From an uncultured Eubacteriales bacterium (GTDB lineage: Bacteria; Bacillota; Clostridia; Christensenellales; CAG-138), in NCBI GenBank assembly GCA_900318745.1, contig ONMC01000033.1, positions 1-35,030 of the forward strand: a stretch of 35,030 nt of DNA, written 5' to 3'. The notes under the pieces are model-generated. The model saw nothing but the letters and a program-made list of their open reading frames with translations. It had not been told where the DNA came from and searched no databases. This document shows positions 1 to 9,255 of the stretch, piece after piece (the stretch's first letter is position 1; each line of letters begins with the position of its first letter). The position numbers and the translations under genes are program-made.

Positions 1-16
1 GCGAAAAAGCAAGAAA

Positions 17-36
17 AAAGGCGCCGCAGCGCCTTT
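17..36 (-). terminator. Rho-independent terminator of the AllH-like gene
   Basis: Read on the minus strand, an 8-bp inverted repeat (AAAGGCGC / GCGCCTTT) with a short loop is followed by a T-rich run. It begins just after the stop codon of the DUF2877-like gene, so it is well placed to end that transcript. Confidence 0.8.
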
Positions 37-39
37 CGA

Positions 40-927
40 TTATCCGAGCTGTTTGGTGACGGCAAGATAGATGCCGGTGAGAATGTCGGAACCGTTGCCC
101 GATTCCGCGGTCGCTACCTTGTTGGCATAGGCGACCATGGTCTGATAGGACGCATCGGAGAAGATGCAGCGCAGCAGTTGGAAGGTGTCTTCCGAAACCA
201 GACCTTCGCCGCTTTGCAGCAGCAGCGCCGCCGCGGACTCCGTCGTTTGTGCCGCCGCCGCACCCGTCAGCGCGCGCGTGATCGACAGGACGCGCTGTCT
301 GCTTCTTCCGAGCGCCGCGCTCCATGCCGCATACCCTGCAACGTAACCGCAAAGGAGCATGTCGGACGACGGGATCTCTCCGTTTCCGATACCGGCAAGC
401 TTCTCTGCCGCGCGTGCGCAGGCATCGAGCTCCTGCTCCCGCACCGCTTCGTGCAGACCGGCAAGCATCGGACGGATCGCATCGCACGCGGCATTTGTTT
501 TACCGTCCGTAATCAGCGAACTCATGTCTTCGGACGTACCGTACGATTCGATGACGCGCATCACATGGCGCATGCGGATATCAAGATCGGTCGGCAGAAA
601 CAGTGACTGCATGATTTCAACAGACAGGTCGAGATCGGTCGCCTGCGACAAATCCACCGTGAACTCGCATGCGGGGATCTCGATCCGTTCATCGCCGATC
701 ACAACGTCCTGCCCTTCTTCGATTTCGAATCCGGGAAATTTCTTGGTCGAATTGACGACAACGGAGAACGGCTTTAAACAATGCGCGTTCGTTAAAATCG
801 AAATCATACCGATCGGCGTCTTTAACGTAACAGCGTTCGAACGGACGTCATGAACGACGCCTTCGTAACGCCCCATATGAACATATGCGTGTAATCTTTT
901 ACAAATCTTTCTTGCTGTTTCTACCAT
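40..927 (-). CDS. DUF2877 / AllH-like protein
   Basis: About 295 residues. Two glycine-rich segments resemble the two signatures I associate with DUF2877 (AllH, a subunit linked to oxamate carbamoyltransferase): GIGNGEIPSSDMLLCGY near residue 180 in place of the usual G-G-TPSGDD-L-G, and SGNGSDILTGI near residue 276 in place of SG-D-L-AG. Both are recognisable but degenerate, so the function may have drifted. The open frame extends upstream to a TTG at 981, but that codon coincides with the predicted transcription start, so I chose the ATG at 927. An AAGGAA lies about 16 nt before it, which is a poor ribosome-binding spacing. The gene stands alone with its own promoter and terminator. No allantoin or oxamate pathway gene is nearby, so the metabolic role is open. 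Confidence 0.6.
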   Translation of the reverse strand: MVETARKICKRLHAYVHMGRYEGVVHDVRSNAVTLKTPIGMISILTNAHCLKPFSVVVNSTKKFPGFEIEEGQDVVIGDERIEIPACEFTVDLSQATDLDLSVEIMQSLFLPTDLDIRMRHVMRVIESYGTSEDMSSLITDGKTNAACDAIRPMLAGLHEAVREQELDACARAAEKLAGIGNGEIPSSDMLLCGYVAGYAAWSAALGRSRQRVLSITRALTGAAAAQTTESAAALLLQSGEGLVSEDTFQLLRCIFSDASYQTMVAYANKVATAESGNGSDILTGIYLAVTKQLG

Positions 928-985
928 GATAAAAACGTATAAATTCCTTATTCTGTATTGATATGCGTTGCATTTTTTCAATTCA

Positions 986-1014
986 AGTTTACTGCGAATC
1001 CTTGATTTTGTAAA
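986..1014 (-). promoter_or_regulatory. Sigma-A-type promoter for the AllH-like gene
   Basis: On the minus strand TTTACA (1014-1009) is separated by 17 nt from TAAACT (991-986). The predicted start near 980 leaves a leader of about 50 nt to the ATG at 927. Confidence 0.5.
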
Positions 1015-1089
1015 CCGTTTTCGCCTTGCATTCTCCGGATAAGTTGTGAATATACTGTAAACTTATGCATTCTGTCCAAAAAAGGAAAA

Positions 1090-1111
1090 GCGGGAAGCGT
1101 TCGCCTCCCGC
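1090..1111 (-). terminator. Terminator of the pepQ-type peptidase/efp/zinc-ribbon operon
   Basis: A 10-bp stem with one G-T wobble (GCGGGAGGCG / CGCTTCCCGC, minus strand) and a 2-nt loop is followed by a T-rich tract. It lies just downstream of the zinc-ribbon gene stop. Confidence 0.8.
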
Positions 1112-1124
1112 AATCGATTGCAGC

Positions 1125-1532
1125 TTATGCCTCCGGGTCGGATTCCGGAATATGCAGTTCGATCGGTTCGTTGCAGTTCGGGCAGATCAATCCGTCCGGA
1201 CGGTCGAGCATGTCCTGATCGAAGTAGATGGTTTCACCGCAATTCGGGCATACGATCTCGAAAAAGTCGTCCTCATCGAAATCGTCCTCTTCCTCGTCGT
1301 CCTCATCCTCGTCGCCATACAGAAGATCATCATATTCGTCGAGGTTCTCGAAAATCTCTTCCACGCTGTCATCCAGATCCGCAAGCGTATCCTCATGATC
1401 CGCCATTTCTTCTGCGATCAGATCCAATGCGTCGACGATGGCGGTAAACACTTTCGCGTACTTGTCATCCTGAATATTCAGGCCTTCCATCAGTCCGTCA
1501 AGATATGCAACCTTTTCAGAAATTCTGCTCAT
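1125..1532 (-). CDS. Small acidic protein with C-terminal zinc ribbon (CD1247-type)
   Basis: 135 residues. Residues 1-65 are predicted helical and rich in Asp, Glu and Leu (IAEEMADHEDTLADLDDSVE). A nearly pure Asp/Glu stretch follows, and then two CPNC knuckles (CPNCGETIYFDQ and CPNCNEPIEL), which should bind one zinc ion. This is the layout of the clostridial family annotated as CD1247 N-terminal domain-containing, whose role is unknown to me. An excellent GGAGG lies 6 nt before the ATG. It is the last gene of the operon with efp and the peptidase; the link to EF-P biology is only positional. Confidence 0.75.
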   Translation of the reverse strand: MSRISEKVAYLDGLMEGLNIQDDKYAKVFTAIVDALDLIAEEMADHEDTLADLDDSVEEIFENLDEYDDLLYGDEDEDDEEEDDFDEDDFFEIVCPNCGETIYFDQDMLDRPDGLICPNCNEPIELHIPESDPEA

Positions 1533-1570
1533 ACTGCACCTCCGATTCTATTTGGGTTATGGGAATGTGA

Positions 1571-2128
1571 TTACAGACGAGACATATACTCGCCGGTTCT
1601 GGTGTCGATACGGATCGTGTCGCCTTCATTGACAAACAGCGGGACCGCGATGTGATAGCCGGTCTCCAAAACTGCGGGCTTCGTCGTACCGGTTGCGGTA
1701 TCGCCTTTGAAGCCGGGTTCGGTTTCCGTGACTTTCAGTTCAACAAAGTTCGGTGCTTCAACAGAGAACGCGCTGCCCTTGTAAAAACGCATTTTGACCT
1801 GATCGTTTTCCTTGATGAAATCGATCGCATCTTCTACCTGCTCGAAGTTCAGCGGAATCTGTTCGTACGTTTCGGTATCCATGAAGTAGTACAGCTCGCC
1901 GTCAGAATACAGATATTCCATATCCTTCGTTTCGATGTGTGCCAGCGGATACTTGTCCGTCGGGCTGAAGGTGCGCTCCAGCACTGCGCCGGTCATTACG
2001 TTCTTGAGCTTCGTGCGCACAAATGCCGCGCCCTTGCCCGGTTTTACATGCTGAAAGTCGGAAATCGACCAAACTACGCCGTCAATCTCAACCGTCACGC
2101 CTTTACGGAAATCGCCTGCCATGATCAT
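1571..2128 (-). CDS. efp: Translation elongation factor P
   Basis: 185 residues, the full length of the family, covering the KOW-like N-terminal domain and two OB domains. EF-P binds between the P and E sites of the ribosome and relieves stalling at proline runs. The loop-tip motif reads [17 protein letters not shown], so the tip residue is the lysine that is modified in many bacteria; no modification-enzyme gene (epmA/epmB-type) is in the window. The first of two close ATGs (MIMAGDF) has GGGAGG 8 nt upstream and is preferred; the family start MAGDF is two codons later. It lies 35 nt downstream of the peptidase gene, an arrangement frequent in Firmicutes. Confidence 0.95.
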   Translation of the reverse strand: MIMAGDFRKGVTVEIDGVVWSISDFQHVKPGKGAAFVRTKLKNVMTGAVLERTFSPTDKYPLAHIETKDMEYLYSDGELYYFMDTETYEQIPLNFEQVEDAIDFIKENDQVKMRFYKGSAFSVEAPNFVELKVTETEPGFKGDTATGTTKPAVLETGYHIAVPLFVNEGDTIRIDTRTGEYMSRL

Positions 2129-2163
2129 AAGTGTGTCCTCCCAATTATTCGTTTCTTGTATGG

Positions 2164-3228
2164 TTAAATGTGCTGAAGTTCTTTCGTTGCATGTGCAAAG
2201 TTCCGCTTGCCGTCCTTCGTCACGACACAGCAGTCCTCGATGCGCACACCGAACTTGTCTTCGATATAGATGCCGGGTTCAACGGTAATCGTCATGCCTT
2301 CTTCGAATACCGTATCGCCGGTGACGGAAGCTCTCGGTTCCTCATGGATCAGAAGACCGAAGCCGTGACCGAGCGAATGACCGAAGCAGTCGCCGTATCC
2401 CTTCTCGGTGATATAGTCGCGTGCGATCGCATCCAGTTCTTTTCCGGTGATACCCGGTTTCAGTGCATCGAGTGCGCGCGTCTGCGCTTCGAGAACGATG
2501 TTGTAGATCTCCTCCGCGAACGGATCTACCTTGCCGACCGCGAATGTTCTGGTCATGTCGGAATGATAGCCGTTGTACAGGCATCCGAAGTCGACGACGA
2601 CGAGATCGCCTTCCCGAAGCTGTCTCTCTCCCGGGACTGCATGACACATCGCACCGTTCGGACCGGAACCGACGATCGTTTCGAACGAAGGTCCTTCACT
2701 GCCGAGCTTTGCGCAGATGTATTCGAGTTCTGCCGCGACGCGGCGCTCCGTCATGCCGGGACGAACCACTTTCAAAAGTTCTGCGAACGCAGCGTCCGCC
2801 ATCGACTGTGCTTTCTGCAGATTCTCGATCTCATCCTGCGTTTTGACGATGCGCAGTTGATGCAGTTCTTTCGCAAACGGAACAAGCTCAACGCCGAACT
2901 TTTCGTATGTCTGATAGCTCGCAAAGCTTACGTAATCCTCTTCAAAGCCGAGGCGTCTGACATTCTCCTCCTTCAGGATTTCGCCGATCCGTTCGTTGTG
3001 CTTTGCGCCGATCTCGATGATCTCGCAGCAATCGCCGGATTGCGCTTTTGCCTGAATCGTGTATCGGAAGTCTGTCAGCAGCACGCTGCGGTTCTTCGTG
3101 ATCACAACGGATGCGTCCACACTGGTGAATCCCGAAAAGTAGCGGATCGCCGTGACGGATTTCAGAATCACGGCATCCAGGTCGTTTTGTTCCATTGCGG
3201 AGCGAAGCCGCAAGATACGATCGTTCAT
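2164..3228 (-). CDS. M24 family Xaa-Pro peptidase
   Basis: 354 residues, typical for the bacterial aminopeptidase P / prolidase family of pita-bread-fold dimetal enzymes acting in the cytoplasm on peptides with proline at position 2. A creatinase-like N-terminal domain (about 1-125) precedes the catalytic domain. The metal ligands can be read in order: D in [15 protein letters not shown] in HSDMTRTF, H in [11 protein letters not shown] in TVEPGIY and E in GVRIED. Peptidase P versus dipeptidase Q cannot be settled by eye. GGAGG lies 6 nt before the ATG, and a strong promoter lies just upstream. It heads the operon with efp. Confidence 0.9.
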   Translation of the reverse strand: MNDRILRLRSAMEQNDLDAVILKSVTAIRYFSGFTSVDASVVITKNRSVLLTDFRYTIQAKAQSGDCCEIIEIGAKHNERIGEILKEENVRRLGFEEDYVSFASYQTYEKFGVELVPFAKELHQLRIVKTQDEIENLQKAQSMADAAFAELLKVVRPGMTERRVAAELEYICAKLGSEGPSFETIVGSGPNGAMCHAVPGERQLREGDLVVVDFGCLYNGYHSDMTRTFAVGKVDPFAEEIYNIVLEAQTRALDALKPGITGKELDAIARDYITEKGYGDCFGHSLGHGFGLLIHEEPRASVTGDTVFEEGMTITVEPGIYIEDKFGVRIEDCCVVTKDGKRNFAHATKELQHI

Positions 3229-3260
3229 TCTATGCCTCCATATTGCACAATAACAGATGT

Positions 3261-3289
3261 ATTATACCGAATACACGGGCGTTTTGCAA
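3261..3289 (-). promoter_or_regulatory. Sigma-A promoter of the pepQ-type peptidase/efp operon
   Basis: TTGCAA (3289-3284), a 17-nt spacer and a perfect TATAAT (3266-3261) on the minus strand, about 32 nt before the ATG at 3228. Confidence 0.8.
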
Positions 3290-3321
3290 GCCCTCACGGA
3301 AAAATCTTGCTTAAATTGAAA

Positions 3322-3346
3322 GAACGCTCCGTTTTGCGGAGCGTTC
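3322..3346 (-). terminator. Terminator of the tilS-hpt-ftsH-PHP operon
   Basis: A 10-bp perfect stem GAACGCTCCG / CGGAGCGTTC with a 5-nt loop is followed on the minus strand by TTTC and an AT-rich run. It begins 5 nt after the PHP gene. Confidence 0.8.
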
Positions 3347-3350
3347 GGTC

Positions 3351-4181
3351 TTATGATTGCATGCGTCTCGTCAGGGTCTCGAATGTTTGTTCCAGTGCCG
3401 GCACGTCCTGCCATGCACAGCCGACCGTTACGCCGGGTCTGTTTTCACCGTGGAAATCGCTGCCGCAGGTCACCATCAGGTGATACTGCCTTGCGATCGA
3501 CACATACATCTCCGTCTGTCGAACGGTCGACGAAGGATAGTATGCTTCCAGTCCCATCAGTCCGAGATCATACAGATATCGGATCAATCCGTGCGGATTG
3601 TCGCGGATATGGCAGGGATGCGCGAGGATCGGCAAGCCATCCGCGATATGGATGATATCGATCACCTGCTGCGGCGTAAACCGCGGTTCGGTATAATACC
3701 CGACCTTGCCGGGGCGCAGGTACTTTGCGAAAGCGTCTCTGACGTCGTTCGCAAAACCGGCCTTGATCAGAGCATGCGCGATATGCAGCTTCGTCGTCGT
3801 GGATTCCGGACGCTCGACCAAATGACGGATATCATATCCCGCTTCCTTTAAGCGGCTGTAAATGATCTTGTTTCTGCGTTCGCGGCGTTCTCTCGCGATT
3901 TCGAGCGCACGAAGCAAAGTCGGATTGTTCGGATCGACATCGAGACCGATGATGTGCAGCTCGTGATGCCATTCGTTGTCCATCTCCACCGCGGGCAGAA
4001 CCGGAATGCCGAAACGTTCTCCGGCATCGATCGCTTCTTTGACGCCCATGATGTTGTCATGATCGGTCAGAGCTACCAGTTTCAAACCTGCACGCGCTGC
4101 ATTTTCGACGACTTCCGTAGGCGTCGCCGTTCCGTCGGAAACGATGCTGTGCGTATGCAGGTCAAACCGGTTTTCACTCAT
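3351..4181 (-). CDS. PHP-domain metal-dependent phosphoesterase (YciV/RNase AM-like)
   Basis: 276 residues, a complete single-domain PHP protein. Metal-ligand motifs appear in the expected order: DLHTHS at residue 8, LTDHDN near 40, E in LPAVEMD near 66, H in ELHIIGLD, H in LAHPCH and the final SDFHG near 240. The family includes 3',5'-nucleoside bisphosphate phosphatase and RNase AM (5'-end RNA trimming), and the insertion after the AVE motif fits that subgroup; substrate is inferred. The start overlaps the end of ftsH by 8 nt with only a weak ribosome site, so translation is probably coupled. It is the last gene of the operon. Confidence 0.88.
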   Translation of the reverse strand: MSENRFDLHTHSIVSDGTATPTEVVENAARAGLKLVALTDHDNIMGVKEAIDAGERFGIPVLPAVEMDNEWHHELHIIGLDVDPNNPTLLRALEIARERRERRNKIIYSRLKEAGYDIRHLVERPESTTTKLHIAHALIKAGFANDVRDAFAKYLRPGKVGYYTEPRFTPQQVIDIIHIADGLPILAHPCHIRDNPHGLIRYLYDLGLMGLEAYYPSSTVRQTEMYVSIARQYHLMVTCGSDFHGENRPGVTVGCAWQDVPALEQTFETLTRRMQS

Positions 4182-6201
4182 GTTCTTCTACCTTGGTATC
4201 CTTTTCTTCTGCGGCTTCGCCGTTCGCATTCGATGCGTTGTTTTCAGACACATTTTCCGCTGTGTCGGTGTGTCGCATGACTTCATCCATGTCCCGGCCT
4301 TCGTAAACCGCAACAAATTCTTCGCCCGTCACGCGCTCGTATTTCAGAAGAAGCTTTGCGCATGCTTCGAGACCGTCGCGATGTTCGGTCAGAATCTTTT
4401 CGGCGCGTTCAAACTGGGACTCCAGAATCGAGCGGATCTCCGCATCGATCTTTGCAGACAGCTCTTCGGAATAATTCTTCGAGTGTCCCCAATCCTTTGC
4501 GATGAAGACCTCGGTGTCTCCGCCGAGAAACACAGGACCGACCGCATCGGACATGCCGTATTCTTCGACCATCTTTCTCGCCGTTTGCGTCGCCTGCTTC
4601 AGATCCTGCACCGCACCGGTCGAAACATCCGTAAAGACAATCTTCTCCGCAACTCTGCCGCCCATCGACATGCAGATTTCGTCGAGCATATGAGACTTGA
4701 GCGTATAATGAATATCTTCTTTCGGAAGCATCATGGTGTAACCGCCCGCCCAGCCGCGCGATATGATGGAGATCTCATGCAGGTCGTCGCAGTTTTCGAG
4801 TTCGTGTGCGAGGATCGCATGTCCACATTCGTGATATGCCGTCAGACGATTGTCCTTTTCCGTGACGACACGGCTCTTCTTCTCCGGACCGAGCTGTACA
4901 CGCGTAACCGCCTCTTCGAGATCCTTCTGCGTGATCTCGCTGCGCTTGTCGCGCGTACAAAGGATCGCAGCTTCGTTCAAAATATTCTCAAGGTCCGCAC
5001 CGGTAAAGTACGGTGTTCGTCTGGCAAGCGTCTTTAAGCTGACGTTTTTTGCAAACCGCTTATTTCGCGCATGCACCTTCAGGATCTCTTCTCTGCCGCG
5101 CACGTCCGGATAGCTGACCGTGATCTGCCTGTCAAACCGACCGGGTCTCAACAGCGCCGGATCGAGAATGTCGGCACGGTTCGTTGCCGCCATGACAATG
5201 ACGCCCTCGTTTGCCGCAAAACCGTCCATCTCCACGAGCAGCTGATTCAGCGTTTGTTCGCGCTCATCATGTCCTCCGCCGAGACCCGCGCCGCGCTGAC
5301 GGCCGACTGCGTCAATTTCATCGATGAAAACGATGGCGGGTGCGCTGCGCTTTGCCGTTTCGAACAGGTCTCTGACGCGCGATGCGCCGACGCCGACGTA
5401 CAGTTCGAGGAAATCCGAACCGGAAATCGAGAAGAACGGTACCCCTGCTTCGCCCGCGACAGCTTTCGCCATCAGCGTTTTACCGGTACCCGGAGGTCCC
5501 ACAAGAAGGACTCCCTTCGGGATCCTTGCGCCGTTGTCCGTATAGCGCTTATGATCGCGCAGAAAATCGACGACTTCCTTCAGTTCTTCTTTTTCTTCGA
5601 CAAGCCCCGCAACATCTTTGAACGTGACTCGTCCCTTCGACGGGTCATTCAGCTTTGCCCGTGACTTTGTGAAGTTCATCATTTGTCTGCCGCCGCCCTG
5701 CTGACGGTAGAAGAAAACCATCAGCAATATCATCAGAGCGATGGGTACGACGAGTTGAATGAGATACAGCCACCAGGTATTGCTCGCCGGATGCGCGCTC
5801 TCCATGACAAAGTCATAATCGCTGGGCGTAACTTTTTCCGCCTCTATCCCCTTCTTTGCGGAGACGAGGACGCGCATGTTCTCATAGAACTGATCGTTAT
5901 CGATATACAGAACAAAATCCGCCTTATCGGGGAGATTCTTCGCTTCTGCTTCGCTCTCCTGATACAGGCCGTAGAACGTGCTGCTTTCCAGAACTTCATA
6001 GACCGCTTTGATCTTATTGTCCTGATAGCTTTTTTCAAACTCCGCGAATTTGATCTCTTGCGGATCTTTCGAAGAGCATCCGTTCGTGACCATGAAAATC
6101 AGAACGACCAGAATCAGACCCCAGAAAAGGAACGGGATCAGTCTGCGCGGATTAAATCCTCTGTTGTTGTCCTGTATGTTTTGGTTTGGGTTGTTTTCCA
6201 A
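4174..6201 (-). CDS. ftsH: ATP-dependent zinc metalloprotease FtsH
   Basis: 675 residues. Membrane segments lie at about 20-39 and 143-165 and flank an extracytoplasmic domain, so the AAA and protease domains face the cytoplasm. Visible motifs are Walker A GPPGTGKT (235-242), Walker [10 protein letters not shown] (about 290-298), the second region of homology [19 protein letters not shown] (339-357) and zinc-binding HECGH (457-461); the usual form is HEAGH, so Ala is Cys here. The tail is long and acidic. The protein degrades misfolded membrane proteins and short-lived regulators. The start codon is TTG with GGAGG 5 nt upstream. Context tilS-hpt-ftsH is classic for Firmicutes. Confidence 0.97.
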   Translation of the reverse strand: MENNPNQNIQDNNRGFNPRRLIPFLFWGLILVVLIFMVTNGCSSKDPQEIKFAEFEKSYQDNKIKAVYEVLESSTFYGLYQESEAEAKNLPDKADFVLYIDNDQFYENMRVLVSAKKGIEAEKVTPSDYDFVMESAHPASNTWWLYLIQLVVPIALMILLMVFFYRQQGGGRQMMNFTKSRAKLNDPSKGRVTFKDVAGLVEEKEELKEVVDFLRDHKRYTDNGARIPKGVLLVGPPGTGKTLMAKAVAGEAGVPFFSISGSDFLELYVGVGASRVRDLFETAKRSAPAIVFIDEIDAVGRQRGAGLGGGHDEREQTLNQLLVEMDGFAANEGVIVMAATNRADILDPALLRPGRFDRQITVSYPDVRGREEILKVHARNKRFAKNVSLKTLARRTPYFTGADLENILNEAAILCTRDKRSEITQKDLEEAVTRVQLGPEKKSRVVTEKDNRLTAYHECGHAILAHELENCDDLHEISIISRGWAGGYTMMLPKEDIHYTLKSHMLDEICMSMGGRVAEKIVFTDVSTGAVQDLKQATQTARKMVEEYGMSDAVGPVFLGGDTEVFIAKDWGHSKNYSEELSAKIDAEIRSILESQFERAEKILTEHRDGLEACAKLLLKYERVTGEEFVAVYEGRDMDEVMRHTDTAENVSENNASNANGEAAEEKDTKVEEHE

Positions 6202-6244
6202 ATTATCCTCCGTTCACGGGCAGGACGCCCGAATTGTACGAATC

Positions 6245-6799
6245 TCAGCTGTATACCTCGGGTTTCAATACGCCGACATACGGCAGATTGCGATACAGCT
6301 GCTTATAATCGAGACCGTAGCCGACCACGAATTTGTTCGGAATGACAAATCCGCAGTAATCCGGCGTGATCTCACATTCTCTGCGTTCCGGCTTATCGAG
6401 GAAGCAGCAGGAACGAATCGACGCAGGTTTGCGCTCCTCAAGCATGCGCGTCAGATATGACAGCGTAAGCCCGCTGTCCATGATGTCCTCCGCGATCAGA
6501 ACATGCTTGCCGGTGATGCTGTTGTCCATGTCCTTCGTGATGCGAACGATCCCGCTCGTCTTCTGCGCATCGCCGTAGCTGGAAATCGACATAAAGTCCA
6601 TCTTCATGTGTACCGTGATCGCGCGGCAGAGGTCCGCAAAGAATACGCTTGCGCCTTTCAGAACGCATAAAACGATCAATTCTTCTCCGTCATAGTCCTT
6701 GGAAATCTGATCGCCGAGTTCCTGTACGCGTTTTCTGATTTGTTCTTCCGACAGAAGTACTTCTTCAATGCCCTGTGCCATGAACGCTTTTCCCCACAT
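6245..6799 (-). CDS. hpt: Hypoxanthine phosphoribosyltransferase
   Basis: 184 residues. It converts hypoxanthine (and usually guanine) plus PRPP to IMP or GMP in purine salvage. The PRPP-binding signature HVLIAEDIMDSGLTL is at about 99-113, and the flexible-loop SYGD segment is near 74. The start ATG at 6799 has GAGGAGG 7 nt upstream, placed inside the last codons of tilS, so the two genes are coupled; a second Met six codons later is less well placed. It is the middle gene of tilS-hpt-ftsH. Confidence 0.95.
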   Translation of the reverse strand: MWGKAFMAQGIEEVLLSEEQIRKRVQELGDQISKDYDGEELIVLCVLKGASVFFADLCRAITVHMKMDFMSISSYGDAQKTSGIVRITKDMDNSITGKHVLIAEDIMDSGLTLSYLTRMLEERKPASIRSCCFLDKPERRECEITPDYCGFVIPNKFVVGYGLDYKQLYRNLPYVGVLKPEVYS

Positions 6800-6801
6800 G
6801 G

Positions 6802-8112
6802 TTAGTCCTCCTCATAATGATAGTGTCGAATATGGTTTGTGCGCGCAGTGACGCGCACCCGTTCATCGATCGTATAGCCCGTTACAAAAAGGATGCCCTT
6901 TTCGTCACAGATAATCGGTACGTTCCGCTGAAATCTCGGAACTTTTCGATCCGTAAAGCAATCGCTCAGCAGCCGTTCTCCCTTCATGCCGAGCGGCGTA
7001 AACCGATCTCCGTCCTTCGGCGTTCTTACGAACGTGCATCCTTCGATGCGATCTGCATCAACATATGCATCAAACGGTCCGCACGGGATCACCGCGTCCG
7101 GAACGGATTCGACCGTAAGTGTTCCGTTCTGCAGTTCAACCGTGCCGTTTTCCAAAACCGGGAGACAGTATTCTCTCATTTTCGGAATCCCGATTCGGAC
7201 ACGTTTCGCGTCCAGCCAGACGGTCTTGCCGTTGCCGAGCGTTTCCGTGTCGCCCGTTTGTCCGTTGATCAATCGATCCATTCGGAGCAGATCGGATGCG
7301 ATATAGTCCGGATCGTTTAGGATGCGTTTGAACACGCGCAGCCTAATTGGGCGATCCAACGCCAGCAGCTTTTCACGGTCCGTTCCGCAGGTCTCATATG
7401 CCGCATCGGCAAGCCGTTCGAGGTATTCTGCATCTTCCGCTACCCGTTCCGCAGCGCCGGCGATCGCTCGCTTTGCAGCGGGATTCACGGTTTCCAGCGC
7501 CGGCATGACGCAAAGACGGATCCGGTTTCTCGTTGCGTCCGGAATGAGGTTTGTGGAATCCGTTCGAAACGTCTGTCCGCGCTCGCGAAGATATGCAAGT
7601 ATCTCATCCTTTCCGGTTCTCAGAAGAGGACGAATCCGGTTTCCGGATCGCACGCGCATTCCCGCAAGTCCATCCGTTCCGCTGCCGCGCAGCAGATGCA
7701 TCAGCAGTGTTTCCGCCTGATCATCGCGATGATGACCGAGCGCGATCACGTCGAGCGATTCTTCCCGTCTGACACGTTCCAAAAACGCATAGCGCGTTTC
7801 TCTCGCCGCAAGCTCGACGGAGATGCCGCGCTCACGCGAAAGCTTCGGAACATCCGCGTGTCCTTCGCGATACGGTACGCACAGCGACTTGCAAAGCGCG
7901 CGCACAAACGACGCGTCCTCATCCGCCTCTGCACCGCGGATCCCGTGATGCAGATGCGCAGCGGCGACCCGCCCGATCTTACCGTTCTTTTGAAGCGAAT
8001 GTAGCTCCAGCAGCAACGCCACAGAGTCTGCACCACCCGACAGAGCAACCAATACACCGTCCGTGCAGGAGACGCTGCATTCCGTCCACGTCGAATCGGT
8101 CCAAAGAGACAT
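6802..8112 (-). CDS. tilS: tRNA(Ile)-lysidine synthase
   Basis: 436 residues. It modifies cytidine-34 of tRNA-Ile(CAU) to lysidine so that AUA is read as isoleucine, an essential step. The PP-loop ATP-pyrophosphatase motif LSGGADS is at about 24-30, followed by HLHHGIRGAEADED and GHHRDDQAET, all diagnostic, and a TilS C-terminal domain follows the N-terminal half. The frame opens at a TTG (8142), but GGAG 9 nt before the ATG at 8112 supports that start, and the TTG lies on the -10 box. First gene of the operon. Confidence 0.93.
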   Translation of the reverse strand: MSLWTDSTWTECSVSCTDGVLVALSGGADSVALLLELHSLQKNGKIGRVAAAHLHHGIRGAEADEDASFVRALCKSLCVPYREGHADVPKLSRERGISVELAARETRYAFLERVRREESLDVIALGHHRDDQAETLLMHLLRGSGTDGLAGMRVRSGNRIRPLLRTGKDEILAYLRERGQTFRTDSTNLIPDATRNRIRLCVMPALETVNPAAKRAIAGAAERVAEDAEYLERLADAAYETCGTDREKLLALDRPIRLRVFKRILNDPDYIASDLLRMDRLINGQTGDTETLGNGKTVWLDAKRVRIGIPKMREYCLPVLENGTVELQNGTLTVESVPDAVIPCGPFDAYVDADRIEGCTFVRTPKDGDRFTPLGMKGERLLSDCFTDRKVPRFQRNVPIICDEKGILFVTGYTIDERVRVTARTNHIRHYHYEED

Positions 8113-8141
8113 GATACACAACTCCGAGAATAGATGTATCA

Positions 8142-8170
8142 AGTTTACCGCGAAACTGCGGTTTTTGCAA
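8142..8170 (-). promoter_or_regulatory. Sigma-A promoter of the tilS operon
   Basis: TTGCAA (8170-8165), 17 nt, TAAACT (8147-8142) on the minus strand. The predicted start leaves a leader of about 24 nt containing the tilS ribosome site. Confidence 0.7.
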
Positions 8171-8216
8171 GTAGCAATTGCAAAATCAGCGTGTCAATTC
8201 CGTAAATGAAATGAAA

Positions 8217-8234
8217 AAGCTCCTTTCGGAGCTT
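8217..8234 (-). terminator. Terminator of the hydroxyacid dehydrogenase gene
   Basis: A 7-bp stem AAGCTCC / GGAGCTT with a 4-nt loop, followed on the minus strand by TTTTCATTTC, lies 5 nt past the dehydrogenase stop. Confidence 0.75.
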
Positions 8235-8239
8235 GTGAT

Positions 8240-9187
8240 TCAGGAAACGACGTTTTTCGGTTTGCCCGACAGGAACGCCGCAAGGTTATCTGCGGAAACA
8301 TCGATGATCGTTTGCCGCATCGGCTTCGGCGTCCATGCATAATGCGAGGTGATCAGACAGTTCGGCGCTTTCAGCAGCGGATTGCTCTTGGAAATCGGTT
8401 CTTCCGACGCAACATCCGTGCCGTAACAGGCGATCTTGCCGCTTTTCAGCGCATCGCAAATATCCTGTTCCGATACGAGGCTTCCGCGTGCCGTGTTCAA
8501 AAGAATCACGCCGTTCTTCATTTTTGCGATCGTATCTTTACGAATCAGTCCAACCGTATCCGCCTTTGACGGGCAGTGCAGACTGATCACGTCGGACTCG
8601 CGAAACAGCGTGTCAAGCGGAACGTATTCTCCGACAAAACCGTTCTTTTTGTGCGGATTCGCACCGATGACGCGCATACCGAGCGCTTCGGCGATCTTCG
8701 CAACGCGGCATCCGATCCTCCCGCAGCCGATCACGCCCATCGTTTTTCCGGAAAGCAGGATCGGCGCGATCTGAAACCAGGAGAAGTCCGGCTGTGCCGT
8801 CCATGCGCCGTTCTTCACAAGAGATGCGTGCAGTTCGACGTGTTGACAGGCGGCAAGCAGCAATGCGATCGCATGCTGCGCTACGGCTTCCGTGCTGTAT
8901 GCCGGGACGTTCGTCACCGTGATCCCCCGTTCTCTTGCCGCAGCAAGATCAACAACGTCGTAACCCGTCGCCAGAACGCCGATGAACTTCAGGTTCCTTG
9001 CGCTGAGCAGCACGTCCCGATTCAGTTTGACTTTGTTGACGAACGCAACGTCTGCTCCGCGCAGGCGCTGCGCAACCATATCGGGATGCGTGCGGTCATA
9101 CACCGAAAGAGTACCGAACGCTTTCAGCGGACTCCAATCGACGTCCCCCGGATTGACACAATATCCGTCCAAAACAACAATTTGCAT
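8240..9187 (-). CDS. D-2-hydroxyacid dehydrogenase (NAD-dependent)
   Basis: 315 residues from the chosen start. The Rossmann motif GVIGCGRIG is near the middle, the substrate/NAD-binding arginine is in LLNTARGSLV, and the catalytic histidine is in CLITSHYAWTP. All are expected in the glycerate / hydroxypyruvate / D-lactate dehydrogenase family; the exact substrate cannot be read. The frame is open to 9415, but CGGAGGG at 9200-9194 gives a 6-nt spacing to the ATG at 9187, and the promoter -10 box lies just upstream, so the long form is rejected. Monocistronic or with read-through from bioY. Confidence 0.9.
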   Translation of the reverse strand: MQIVVLDGYCVNPGDVDWSPLKAFGTLSVYDRTHPDMVAQRLRGADVAFVNKVKLNRDVLLSARNLKFIGVLATGYDVVDLAAARERGITVTNVPAYSTEAVAQHAIALLLAACQHVELHASLVKNGAWTAQPDFSWFQIAPILLSGKTMGVIGCGRIGCRVAKIAEALGMRVIGANPHKKNGFVGEYVPLDTLFRESDVISLHCPSKADTVGLIRKDTIAKMKNGVILLNTARGSLVSEQDICDALKSGKIACYGTDVASEEPISKSNPLLKAPNCLITSHYAWTPKPMRQTIIDVSADNLAAFLSGKPKNVVS

Positions 9188-9205
9188 TTCCATCCCTCCG
9201 TCTCC

Positions 9206-9234
9206 ATTGTACGGCGCGTCGATGGGAAATGCAA
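9206..9234 (-). promoter_or_regulatory. Promoter of the hydroxyacid dehydrogenase gene
   Basis: TTGCAT (9234-9229), 17 nt, TACAAT (9211-9206) on the minus strand, directly upstream of the ribosome site used by the ATG at 9187. Confidence 0.65.
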
Positions 9235-9255
9235 ATGAACAAAGTATGAAACCGA

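Noticed and set aside
2131..3483. A 450-codon plus-strand open frame
   Set aside because: It is antisense to the M24 peptidase gene, has no ribosome site or recognisable domain, and its composition mirrors the codons of the real gene.
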